Below are positions 1 through 6,316 of a stretch of 6,744 nucleotides of DNA, piece after piece. Position 1 is the stretch's first letter. Every line of letters begins with the position of its first letter. This DNA is from an uncultured Roseburia sp. GTDB lineage: Bacteria > Bacillota > Clostridia > Lachnospirales > Lachnospiraceae. A program made the position numbers and the translations under genes. The DNA is taken from NCBI GenBank assembly GCA_934358955.1, contig CAKRLC010000117.1, forward strand, positions 1 through 6,744. Reading direction: 5' to 3'. The notes beneath the pieces were generated by a model, which had not been told where the DNA came from, searched no databases, and saw only the letters and a program-made list of their open reading frames with translations.

Positions 1-113
1 CTTCCACGCTTCATGAGTCTTATCTCCATTGCACAAAGAGAAACTTTCCATATTTCTTTTGTGCAATTTGACAATAAGGGTTATGAAGTAGACCTTTTGA
101 CACCCGAATCTTA
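1..113. repeat. Right half of a dispersed palindromic element (copy 1, truncated by window edge)
   Basis: Positions 1-24 are identical to 4656-4679, and by eye about 54 of the first 60 bases match the right half of the full element at 4528-4768. Similarity then weakens but stays recognisable to the shared GACCTTTT (91-98 against 4746-4753) and a GAAT-TTA stretch near 106-113. The missing left half must lie before the window. This half contains its own hairpin, 28-43 against 53-67 (about 15 bp, arms ending in ATTGCACAA and TTGTGCAAT). The 80-codon open frame across 13-255 starts inside the repeat, has no ribosome binding site and resembles no protein I know, so I do not call a gene here. The outer boundary is uncertain by about 10-15 bases. 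Confidence 0.75.
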
Positions 114-190
114 CATAGAAAATGAAAATTGCACGAAGCACAATCTTCTTTATTACTTTATATATTCTGGTGTTAAATTGCGAAAAAACA

Positions 191-218
191 TTGCATATTT
201 GCCTCAATCGGGTATAAT
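191..218 (+). promoter_or_regulatory. Probable sigma-A promoter of minC (minCDE operon)
   Basis: The -35 box TTGCAT (191-196) and a perfect -10 box TATAAT (213-218) are separated by 16 bases. Transcription would start near 225, giving a leader of about 88 bases before minC. The leader holds a small hairpin, CATTCC (230-235) with GGAATG (242-247). No other match of this quality is seen between the repeat and minC, so this is the best candidate for driving the Min operon. The stretch 114-190 is AT-rich and shows no other feature. Confidence 0.6.
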
Positions 219-312
219 TACAGTTGGTACATTCCGATTTTGGAATGAATTTTAGAAGAAACAGGCTGGAAGTTTTTCCACAGTCATTTTTTCGTAAAGC
301 AGGGAGAATTAC

Positions 313-1017
313 ATGTCACAATCTGTAATGATTAAAAGCAACAAATATGGTATCAATCTGGTGCTAGACCCGAATATACCATTTGTGGAATTGTTAAAGG
401 ATGTTATTGAGAAGTTCAAGGCATCAGAGAAATTCTTTAAAAATGCTGAATTAGCCATTTCTTTTGAGGGAAGGAAGCTCTCCGAGGAGGAAGAGAACCG
501 GATCATCGATGCGATCACAGCCAATACGACGATACAGATTTTATGCATTGTCCAAAACGGCAGTAAGCAGGAAGAGATCATGAAGCAGCAGATCGAATAT
601 TATCAGGCAGTTCAGCAGCAGTATGCAAGTGCAAACAGCGGTTCAGGAGATTTTTACCGTGGAACTCTGCGTTCCGGCCAGGTGATTGAGAGTGAGTCAA
701 GTGTGACGATCATCGGGGATGTGAACCCGGGAGCCAAGATTATTTCCAGAGGGAATATTGTGATCCTTGGCGCGTTAAAAGGCAATGCACACGCAGGCAG
801 CGGTGGCGACAGAAACTGTTTTATTTTTGCGCTTGATATGAATCCAATCCAGATCCAGATCGGTGATCTGATCGCGAAGAGTCCGGACAGGGAGAAAACA
901 AAGAAGCGTCCGTTGAGACGTGAAAAAGTACAGTCGACTGAGTCCCAGATCGCAGTTGCAAGAGATGGCAATATTTACATCGAACCGGTTACAAGGAATA
1001 TTTTAAATAGAATGTAA
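313..1017 (+). CDS. minC: Septum site-determining protein MinC
   Basis: MinC is the FtsZ-polymerisation inhibitor of the Min system. It is recruited to the membrane by MinD and blocks Z-ring assembly near the poles. The protein has 234 residues, within the family's usual range. Residues 1-100 form the N-terminal FtsZ-inhibiting domain. A short Gln/Ser-rich linker (about 96-112) follows, then the C-terminal beta-helix domain (about 115-192) with the conserved RSGQ motif (120-123), GDVNPGA (135-141) and GALKGNAHAG (153-162), which mediates dimerisation and MinD binding. A basic tail (193-234) ending in a DGNIYIEP stretch follows, as is common in clostridial MinC. The ATG is preceded by AGGGAG (301-306) with 6 bases of spacing. 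It is the first gene of minC-minD-minE, 91 bases before minD. Confidence 0.95.
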   Translation: MSQSVMIKSNKYGINLVLDPNIPFVELLKDVIEKFKASEKFFKNAELAISFEGRKLSEEEENRIIDAITANTTIQILCIVQNGSKQEEIMKQQIEYYQAVQQQYASANSGSGDFYRGTLRSGQVIESESSVTIIGDVNPGAKIISRGNIVILGALKGNAHAGSGGDRNCFIFALDMNPIQIQIGDLIAKSPDREKTKKRPLRREKVQSTESQIAVARDGNIYIEPVTRNILNRM

Positions 1018-1046
1018 CAGAGACGGATTTAAGGGACTAAAAAAGC

Positions 1047-1112
1047 ATGACAGCACATGCAGGAAAAGAAGCTGAAAAAGCATGGAATATGCACAGGAGG
1101 AACATTGAATGA
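1047..1112 (+). CDS. Possible 21-residue leader peptide overlapping the minD start (speculative)
   Basis: A short frame begins at ATG 1047, preceded by AAGGGA (1031-1036) at 10 bases, and reads MTAHAGKEAEKAWNMHRRNIE. Its TGA stop (1110-1112) overlaps the minD ATG (1109-1111) in an ATGA arrangement typical of translational coupling. It contains the minD Shine-Dalgarno within its coding sequence. No known peptide is recognised and the length is easily reached by chance, so this is only a candidate. The alternative is a plain untranslated 91-base spacer. Confidence 0.2.
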   Translation: MTAHAGKEAEKAWNMHRRNIE

Positions 1113-1897
1113 GTGAAGTAATCGTAATCACATCCGGAAAGGGTGGTGTAGGTAAGACCACTACAACAGCAAATGTTGGTACAGGTCTTGCACAGTTGAA
1201 CAAAAAGGTAGTTATGATCGATACAGATATCGGTCTTCGTAACTTAGATGTTGTAATGGGATTGGAAAACCGTATTGTATACAACTTAGTAGATGTGATC
1301 GAAGGAAAATGCCGTCTGAAACAGGCGCTGATCAAGGATAAGAAATATCCTGAATTATGCCTGCTCCCATCTGCACAGACAAGAGACAAAGATGCTGTTA
1401 CACCGGAGCAGATGATCGAGCTGATCAACGAATTGAAAAAAGAATTCGATTATATTTTATTAGACTGTCCTGCAGGAATCGAGCAGGGATTTAAGAATGC
1501 AATCGCAGGTGCAGACCGTGCTATCGTTGTTACAACACCGGAAGTATCCGCAATCCGTGATGCAGACAGAATTGTCGGCTTACTGGAAGCAAATGAGATG
1601 AAACAGATCGATCTGATCGTTAACCGTCTGAGAATGGATATGGTAAAACGCGGAGAGATGATGAAGGTAGAGGATGTAACAGACATTCTTGCAGTACATT
1701 TAATTGGTGCAGTTCCGGATGATGAGCAGATTGTTATTTCTACAAACCAGGGAGAACCGCTGGTTGGCTCTGACTGTCTCGCTGGAAAAGCATATGCAAA
1801 TATCAGCAGACGTATTACTGGAGAAGAGGTTCCATTTTTGGATCTGGAAGTAAAACAGGGTGTATTTGGAAAGATATTAGAGTTATTTAAAAAATAA
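1109..1897 (+). CDS. minD: Septum site-determining protein MinD (membrane ATPase)
   Basis: MinD is a ParA/MinD-family P-loop ATPase that dimerises with ATP, binds the membrane, recruits MinC and is released by MinE-stimulated hydrolysis. The protein has 262 residues, normal for MinD. It shows the deviant Walker A motif GKGGVGKTT (residues 10-18, signature Lys11 and catalytic Lys16), the switch-like DTDIGLRNLD stretch (38-47) and Walker B ILLDCPAG (116-123). It ends in an amphipathic membrane-targeting helix, GVFGKILELFKK (251-262). The ATG follows a strong AGGAGG (1095-1100) with 8 bases of spacing. minE starts 15 bases after the stop, so the two are almost certainly co-transcribed. Confidence 0.97.
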   Translation: MSEVIVITSGKGGVGKTTTTANVGTGLAQLNKKVVMIDTDIGLRNLDVVMGLENRIVYNLVDVIEGKCRLKQALIKDKKYPELCLLPSAQTRDKDAVTPEQMIELINELKKEFDYILLDCPAGIEQGFKNAIAGADRAIVVTTPEVSAIRDADRIVGLLEANEMKQIDLIVNRLRMDMVKRGEMMKVEDVTDILAVHLIGAVPDDEQIVISTNQGEPLVGSDCLAGKAYANISRRITGEEVPFLDLEVKQGVFGKILELFKK

Positions 1898-1912
1898 AGG
1901 GGGAGAAGCATC

Positions 1913-2194
1913 ATGGGTTTAATGGATTTATTCAGAAAGAAAAGTTCTGGTGATGTAGCAAAAGACCGATTAAAGTTATTACTTGTATCCGACCGTGCAA
2001 ACTGTTCTCCTGAAGTTATGGAGATGATCAAAAGAGACATTATAGAAGTAATTTCAAAATATATGGACATTGATGCAGATGCACTTGACGTGAAGATCAC
2101 AGAGACTGAATCTGATTCTAACAATGGTATGGTTCCGGCATTATTTGCCAATATTCCGATCAAGGATATGAAACACAAACCGGACAAAAGATAA
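1913..2194 (+). CDS. minE: Cell division topological specificity factor MinE
   Basis: MinE stimulates the MinD ATPase and confines MinC/MinD activity to the poles, leaving midcell free for septation. The protein has 93 residues, near the usual 80-95. Residues 2-10 form the short N-terminal amphipathic membrane-binding segment (GLMDLFRKK). AKDRLKLLLVSDRA (16-29) is the conserved MinD-contact region, and the RDIIEVISKYMDID stretch (41-54) belongs to the dimerisation/topological-specificity domain. The start is supported by AAGGGGGAG (1897-1905), which overlaps the minD stop codon. It is the last gene of the Min operon and is followed by a long hairpin at 2216-2269. Confidence 0.95.
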   Translation: MGLMDLFRKKSSGDVAKDRLKLLLVSDRANCSPEVMEMIKRDIIEVISKYMDIDADALDVKITETESDSNNGMVPALFANIPIKDMKHKPDKR

Positions 2195-2215
2195 AAGCAC
2201 ATATCGGGGGTTAAG

Positions 2216-2269
2216 CTGCCGCCTGCAGTGACTTCGGACTGATCAGTCCAAAGTTACTGTAGGCGGCAG
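2216..2269 (+). other. 54-bp near-perfect palindrome (long hairpin) after minE
   Basis: The left arm 2216-2242 and right arm 2243-2269 are 27 bases each and pair along their whole length. There is one mismatch (C2235 with A2250) and two G-U wobbles (G2225, G2230), and the centre is the self-complementary GGACTGATCAGTCC. On the + strand it would form a very stable hairpin in the transcript. It lies between minE and the M32 gene where a terminator would be expected, but ATTAAAAATG follows rather than a run of T, and there is no T-run on the other strand either. It may be a 3'-end stabiliser or processing hairpin, a rho-independent terminator lacking a U-tract, or a small dispersed palindrome. 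Confidence 0.8.
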
Positions 2270-2305
2270 TATTAAAAATGTACAAAAGTGAAGGAGAAAC
2301 GAAAA

Positions 2306-3805
2306 ATGAGTGAGGCATTAAATAATTTACAGAAATATTTGAATAAAATGGAACAGTTTAATCATGTGAATACATTGCTTTATTGGGATATGAGAACGAA
2401 TACACCAAAGGAAGGCTTTGCCGGACACAGCGATGCACTGACATACTTTTCAACAGAGCATTTTTCAATGTCCACTTCGGATGAGTTGAAGGAGATTTTG
2501 GATGCATTAGCAGTACCGGAAGAATTCGACCAGCTTGATGAAAAATGGAAGTTTGTCGTAACAAAGATGAAAACAGATATGGACAGAGACCGCAGGATTC
2601 CAAAGGAGTTTTTTGAGAGCTTTGTGAAGGAACAGTCGGAATCTGAAAATGCATGGGAAGAGGCAAAAGAAAAATCAGATTTTTCTATTTTTGCACCGCA
2701 CCTGCAGAAAATGATCGAGATGACGGAAGAGATGACAGGTTATACGGATCCTGGAAAAGAAGTTTATGATGCTCTGTTAGATCTGTATGAAAAAGGAATG
2801 GATTCTGCTACGATCGATCGCCTGTTTGAAGATTTAAAAGCAGAGCTGATCCCGCTTGTACAGAAAGTGCTTGCAGCAGAACAGCCGGATGATGGCAAGT
2901 TCCATGCTTCGTTTGATATCAACGCACAGAAGGAAGTGGAACGCCTGTTATTAACATACATCGGATTTGACTGGGACAGAGGAACGACCGGAGAATCAAC
3001 ACATCCGTTTACACTGAATTTTTCGTCAAAAGATGTGCGCGTGACAAATCATTTTTATGAGAGAGAACCGCTGAGTGCCATGTTTTCTGCGATCCATGAA
3101 GGTGGACATGCGATTTTTGAGCAGAATGTGAATTCGGATTATGACGGAACTGTTGCAGGAAGCTGCAATTACATGGGAATCCATGAGAGCCAGTCCCGTT
3201 TTTATGAGAATATTCTTGGAAGAAATAAGAATTTCTGGATCCCTGTTTATGAGAAATTACAGGAAAAGCTGCCACAGCTAAAAGAAATTTCTCTGGATGA
3301 TTTTTACAGGGAGATCAATCATGTACGAAATAGTTTTATCCGGACAGAGGCAGATGAGCTGACTTATTGCTTCCATATTATTTTGCGTTATGAGATGGAA
3401 AAGGCAATTTTCAGAGATCATGTTAAGGTAGCGGATCTGCCGGCACTCTGGAATGAGAAAATGCAGGAATATTTACAGATCACACCGGAAAATGATGCAG
3501 AAGGAATTTTGCAGGACATGCACTGGTCAGATGGATCCTTTGGATATTTTCCTTCTTACCTGCTCGGAAGTATCTATGATGGTATGTATTTAGAAGCAGT
3601 GGAGGACGAACTTGGTTCTGTGGATCAGCTTCTTGCAGAAGGAAGAATCGGTGAGATCACAAAATGGCTGAACGAAAAGATCCACTGGTATGGCTCCACA
3701 AGGGAACCGAAGACCGTGATCCGCGAAGTCTGCGGGAAAGAAGTATCGGCACAGCCGTTGATCCGGCATTTTAAAGAGAAATATAGCAAGGTATATAATT
3801 TGTAA
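2306..3805 (+). CDS. Thermostable-type metallocarboxypeptidase, peptidase family M32
   Basis: Family M32 enzymes are zinc carboxypeptidases that remove C-terminal residues from peptides. There is no signal peptide, so the enzyme should be cytoplasmic and act in peptide turnover. The protein has 499 residues, the standard family length. It carries the zinc motif HEGGH (264-268), the second family motif HESQSR (293-298) whose Glu294 lies 26 residues after the second His as in characterised members, the IRTEADELTY stretch (345-354) and the GYFPSYLLG motif (413-421). I choose ATG 2306 because AAGGAG (2291-2296) sits 9 bases before it; the upstream in-frame GTG at 2288 would swallow that site. No clear promoter was found in the 111 bases after minE, so it may be read from the Min promoter past the hairpin. 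Confidence 0.93.
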   Translation: MSEALNNLQKYLNKMEQFNHVNTLLYWDMRTNTPKEGFAGHSDALTYFSTEHFSMSTSDELKEILDALAVPEEFDQLDEKWKFVVTKMKTDMDRDRRIPKEFFESFVKEQSESENAWEEAKEKSDFSIFAPHLQKMIEMTEEMTGYTDPGKEVYDALLDLYEKGMDSATIDRLFEDLKAELIPLVQKVLAAEQPDDGKFHASFDINAQKEVERLLLTYIGFDWDRGTTGESTHPFTLNFSSKDVRVTNHFYEREPLSAMFSAIHEGGHAIFEQNVNSDYDGTVAGSCNYMGIHESQSRFYENILGRNKNFWIPVYEKLQEKLPQLKEISLDDFYREINHVRNSFIRTEADELTYCFHIILRYEMEKAIFRDHVKVADLPALWNEKMQEYLQITPENDAEGILQDMHWSDGSFGYFPSYLLGSIYDGMYLEAVEDELGSVDQLLAEGRIGEITKWLNEKIHWYGSTREPKTVIREVCGKEVSAQPLIRHFKEKYSKVYNL

Positions 3806-3881
3806 GACAGGTGCTTTGTAAGGCACCAAAGGCCGGATTTACAATTTTATAGTAAGCTAAGCAGCAGTACAGGGAGAAAAG

Positions 3882-4529
3882 ATGAAAACAGGAATTATTT
3901 TTGATATGGATGGAACACTTTGGGATTCTGCAGAGAATGTTGCAAAGTCCTGGAATGAAGTAGTGCAGGAAGATGGGTTAGATCATGCAGAGATCACAAC
4001 AGCGGATATCCAGAGTGTGATGGGAAAAACAATGGATGTGATCGCAGACATTCTTTTTCCTGAGCTTGAGAAAGAAAAAAGAATGCATATTTTAGAGCGC
4101 TGCTGTAAGCATGAAAATGATTATCTGAGGGTTCATGGTGGCGTCTTATATCCAGAGTTAGAGGAAACACTGAGTGTCTTAAAAGAAAAATATGCATTAT
4201 ATATAGTAAGCAATTGCCAGTCAGGGTATATTGAGGCATTTCTGGATCACTATGGATTTGCTGAGTATTTTTTAGATATTGAATGCTATGGCAATAATCT
4301 TTTACAAAAAGGAGAGAATATCCGTTTGCTTGCAGAACGGAATGGATTAGAAACAGCTGTTTATGTTGGTGATATCCAGGGCGATTACGATGCAAGCATG
4401 CAGGCTGGTGTCGGCTTTATTCATGCAGCATACGGCTTTGGCACGATCGCTCAGCCTGTACCGGAAATCAGGAGCTTTTCTGAACTCCCGGAGGCCGCAG
4501 ACAGATACTTCGGGGCATTGTCGTTATAA
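3882..4529 (+). CDS. HAD-superfamily hydrolase, phosphoglycolate phosphatase-like
   Basis: This is a haloacid dehalogenase-type phosphatase of 215 residues, presumed cytoplasmic and acting on a small phosphorylated metabolite. All four HAD motifs are present: DMDGT with nucleophile Asp8 and acid/base Asp10, Ser110 in YIVSN, Lys143 in LLQKGEN, and the Mg-binding GDIQGD (Asp164, Asp168). The helical cap between residues 15 and 85 places it in the subfamily I group with phosphoglycolate phosphatases and beta-phosphoglucomutases. The substrate cannot be read from sequence. AGGGAG (3871-3876) lies 5 bases before the ATG. The 76-base gap after the M32 gene contains only a weak 5-bp hairpin (GGTGC 3810-3814, GCACC 3823-3827) without a T-run. 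Its TAA stop lies at the very edge of the palindromic element that follows. Confidence 0.9.
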   Translation: MKTGIIFDMDGTLWDSAENVAKSWNEVVQEDGLDHAEITTADIQSVMGKTMDVIADILFPELEKEKRMHILERCCKHENDYLRVHGGVLYPELEETLSVLKEKYALYIVSNCQSGYIEAFLDHYGFAEYFLDIECYGNNLLQKGENIRLLAERNGLETAVYVGDIQGDYDASMQAGVGFIHAAYGFGTIAQPVPEIRSFSELPEAADRYFGALSL

Positions 4530-4768
4530 AGATTTAAGTGTAAGAAGGTCTGCATTTAAGTTCATATTAGCAGATAGTATAAAAGAATATTCAAAATTTC
4601 ATTGTGCAAAACATTCCGATAAGCCTCTGAAAGCGTGAAGCGTGTTCAGCAGAGGCTTCCACGCTTCATGAGTCTTATCTTCATTGCACAAGGAGAAATT
4701 TGGAATATTTCTTTTATGCTATCTGCTAATAAAAATTATGGAGCAGACCTTTTTTATGCTTGAATTTT
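4528..4768. repeat. Full-length (about 240 bp) imperfect palindromic element (copy 2), MITE-like
   Basis: Almost the whole gap between the HAD and DHH genes is one inverted repeat centred near 4648. Matching arms are AAGGTCTGC (4545-4553) with GCAGACCTT (4743-4751), TATTAGCAGATA (4565-4576) with TATCTGCTAATA (4720-4731), TTGTGCAA (4602-4609) with TTGCACAA (4684-4691), and GATAAG (4618-4623) with CTTATC (4674-4679). Stretches between these also align with few gaps. Several arm differences are transitions that keep G-U pairing. The outermost part (ATTTAAGTGTAAG at 4532-4544) pairs with 4750-4766 only when wobbles are allowed. No coding frame or clear promoter is seen inside. The right half recurs at 1-113. 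It may be a miniature inverted-repeat element or a structured RNA; no target-site duplication was recognised. Confidence 0.8.
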
Positions 4769-4794
4769 AGAAAAGAAAGCAGCAGGGATTGAAT

Positions 4795-5781
4795 ATGACG
4801 AAATTGGAACAGATCATACAGAAGATTAACCGCAGGCATGTGTATATTCAGACGCATAATTTTCCGGATCCGGATGCGATCGCAAGTGCATATGGATTGC
4901 AGGAATTACTGCGGATCCAAGGGATCGCATCAACGATCTGCTATAAGGGGAAAATAGACCGTTACAGTACGGATAAATTGAGGGAGATGCTCGATATCGG
5001 GCTTGAAAATATTGAAGACCTTGAAGAAAAGCTGACAGAGGAAGATGAGGTTATCCTGGTCGATGCACAGAAAGGGAATTCCAACATTATAAATATGACC
5101 GGAGATGAGATCATCTGTATTGATCATCATCCGACTTACGAAAAGTATGAATACCGTTTTTCTGATATACGGCCGGACATTGGCGCATGTTCGACGATCA
5201 TTGCACAGTATTTTTTTGAAAATCAGATTTCAATCACGAAGAAGATTGCCACGGCACTGACGTTTGGCATCCGCTCTGATACGCAGAGACTGTCCAGAGG
5301 TGTATCTAAGCTTGATATGGAAATGATGTACCGGATGTTTGATGCATGTGATCAGGATGTGATCCACCTGTTGGAGAACAGCAATCTTTATTTTGAAGAT
5401 CTGATGGCTTATTCCAGAGCGATTTCCAGTATTGAGGTTTTTGAAAATATCAGTTTTGCAGATACCGGGGAAAATTGTCCGGAAGCATTGATCGCGAGTG
5501 TATCTGATTTTATGCTGGCGCTTGTGGAGGTGACCTTTTCTGTTGTCTATTCCAGAAAAGAAGAGGGAATCAAGATCTCTGTAAGGAGTGAGGGGCCGTC
5601 ACTTGACGCCGGAAAGATCATCAGTGCGGCATTAAAAGGCATCGGCAGCGGTGGTGGCCATGCAACAATGGCAGGCGGATTTGTGCCGTTTCATGGAACT
5701 GAGCGCGAGGAGGATCTTTTAGTGCAGGATATCCGGGAAAGATTTATCAACGTCATTAGTAAGATGAAGCGAAAAGCTTGA
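4795..5781 (+). CDS. DHH/DHHA1-family phosphoesterase (NrnA-like, nanoRNase/pAp phosphatase type)
   Basis: This is a 328-residue member of the DHH phosphoesterases, Mn-dependent enzymes that in characterised NrnA proteins degrade short oligoribonucleotides and 3'-phosphoadenosine 5'-phosphate. The N-terminal DHH domain shows HNFPDPDAIAS (21-31, His21, Asp25, Asp27), Asp90 in ILVDAQ, the DHH triad at 110-112 and Asp162 in GIRSDTQ. The C-terminal DHHA1 substrate domain carries GSGGGHATMAGG (284-295). The ATG at 4795 is chosen because AGGGA (4784-4788) is 6 bases upstream; a TTG at 4789 directly abuts that site and is unlikely. Exact substrate is uncertain: pAp, nanoRNA or cyclic-dinucleotide breakdown products are all possible for this fold. 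The promoter of ileS overlaps its stop codon. Confidence 0.88.
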   Translation: MTKLEQIIQKINRRHVYIQTHNFPDPDAIASAYGLQELLRIQGIASTICYKGKIDRYSTDKLREMLDIGLENIEDLEEKLTEEDEVILVDAQKGNSNIINMTGDEIICIDHHPTYEKYEYRFSDIRPDIGACSTIIAQYFFENQISITKKIATALTFGIRSDTQRLSRGVSKLDMEMMYRMFDACDQDVIHLLENSNLYFEDLMAYSRAISSIEVFENISFADTGENCPEALIASVSDFMLALVEVTFSVVYSRKEEGIKISVRSEGPSLDAGKIISAALKGIGSGGGHATMAGGFVPFHGTEREEDLLVQDIRERFINVISKMKRKA

Positions 5782-5806
5782 CTTTTCGGGAAAAAATAAG
5801 TATAAT
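5778..5806 (+). promoter_or_regulatory. Strong sigma-A promoter for the ileS leader
   Basis: The -35 box TTGACT (5778-5783) and perfect -10 box TATAAT (5801-5806) are separated by the ideal 17 bases. The -35 box includes the TGA stop of the DHH gene (5779-5781). Transcription would start near 5813, about 20 bases before the base of T-box stem I, giving an ileS leader of roughly 500 bases. Confidence 0.85.
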
Positions 5807-5829
5807 CACAAAGGATTTAATAGAAAAGA

Positions 5830-6106
5830 CAGTGACGAAGACAGTAGTTATGGAAGGAAAGGCAAAGAGAGCCGGGAATGGTGGGAGCCGGTACGAGTAA
5901 TTCTTTAATGAACATCACTTCGGAGTCGCAGTTTCAAAATGAAGAAGAGAGAATGAGAAGATTTTTCAAAGTAGAGGCTGACGTTTTTCCTACGTTACAG
6001 GGAACGGGTATAAGATTCAGTAGGATCTGTACATTGTAATTAGGTGGTATAACGATCATTTAAGGCTCTCGTCCTATTTACAGGATGAAGAGCCTTTCAT
6101 TTTTTT
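5830..6106 (+). promoter_or_regulatory. T-box riboswitch, isoleucine-specific (AUC specifier)
   Basis: This leader element senses uncharged tRNA-Ile and lets transcription continue into ileS when charging is low. Stem I is closed by GTGAC (5832-5836) with GTCGC (5925-5929). It contains the GACGAAGACAGTAG-type kink-turn region and the AGAGAG-GCCGG-type distal part near 5866-5890. The specifier ATC is at 5914-5916, followed by the usual A. The antiterminator carries the T-box core TAGGTGGTATAACG (6041-6054). TAGG and ACG can pair with CGTCCTA (6070-6076), leaving a 7-base bulge TGGTATA whose TGGT would pair with the tRNA ACCA end, including discriminator A73. The identity fits the ileS gene downstream. 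The exact 5' boundary is approximate. Confidence 0.95.
6062..6106 (+). terminator. Intrinsic terminator of the ileS T-box
   Basis: The stem AAGGCTCT...GTCCT (6062-6075) pairs with AGGAT...AGAGCCTT (6082-6096) across a short loop. A T-run at 6100-6106 follows after TCA. Its 5' arm (CGTCCTA) is shared with the antiterminator, so the two folds exclude each other. This is the expected off-state of the T-box. Confidence 0.92.
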
Positions 6107-6110
6107 CACG

Positions 6111-6244
6111 TCAGGCATGAGCCGTGCGGCTGCAAAGAAAGGACAAATTGACTGCTTGCAGGCAGATTTGTTCTGTTTTGCAGACATAGGGCGAAGCCCA
6201 TGAGCGAGAGAGCTATGCTCTCGAGCGGCACGGTATATGTCTGA
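6111..6244 (+). other. Multi-branched structured RNA segment between T-box terminator and ileS
   Basis: A 17-position closing helix joins 6111-6127 to 6228-6244 without gaps: 13 Watson-Crick pairs, 3 G-U wobbles and one A-A mismatch. Inside lie three hairpins. P2 is CTGCAAA (6130-6136) with TTTGCAG (6177-6183), continued by 6140-6148 with 6166-6174 and CTGC with GCAG around a 6-base loop. P3 is GGGC-GAA-GCCC (6189-6199), flanked by CAT/ATG. P4 is GAGAGC-TAT-GCTCTC (6208-6222). Together they make a cloverleaf-like fold. It is not part of a standard T-box and I recognise no named RNA family. It could be an inserted palindromic element or a processing/stability or extra regulatory structure. Confidence 0.7.
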
Positions 6245-6256
6245 TAAAGAGTAAAT

Positions 6257-6297
6257 GGGAAAATCCTCTCTTCACTATGGAGATCGGATTTTGCCCC
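6257..6297 (+). other. Hairpin just upstream of the ileS ribosome binding site
   Basis: GGG-AAAATCC (6257-6266) pairs with GGATTTT-G-CCCC (6286-6297), with TCTC (6267-6270) and GAGA (6280-6283) pairing further in. It ends 7 bases before the AAGGAGG (6305-6311) of ileS and is not followed by a T-run, so it is not a terminator. It may simply shape the leader near the translation start. Confidence 0.5.
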
Positions 6298-6316
6298 GTA
6301 AAACAAGGAGGACTAC

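Noticed and set aside
13..255. 80-codon open frame before minC
   Set aside because: It starts inside the palindromic repeat, runs over the minC promoter, has no ribosome binding site and resembles no known protein.
178..257. Further similarity of the minC leader to copy 2 of the element (shared ACATTCCGAT at 229 and 4611; TGAATTTTAGAA at 246 and 4761)
   Set aside because: The matches are short and AT-rich, and they are not in the order or spacing expected of a continuous copy, so chance cannot be excluded.
1450..2202. 250-codon minus-strand frame opposite minD and minE
   Set aside because: It is antisense to two clearly conserved genes, and its Ser/Ile/Thr-rich composition is that of a shadow frame.
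3810..3827. Hairpin GGTGC/GCACC after the M32 gene as a terminator
   Set aside because: It has only 5 pairs and no T-run follows.
4363..4638. 91-codon frame at the end of the HAD gene
   Set aside because: It overlaps the HAD coding sequence in another frame and runs into the palindromic repeat, so it is a shadow frame.
4684..4720. Promoter for the DHH gene inside the palindromic element (TTGCAC ... TATGCT)
   Set aside because: The spacing of 25 bases is too long and no better pair of boxes was found.
1..4768. The two repeat copies as ends of a composite mobile element
   Set aside because: The DNA between them is ordinary housekeeping sequence with no transposase or integrase, so independent insertions are simpler.
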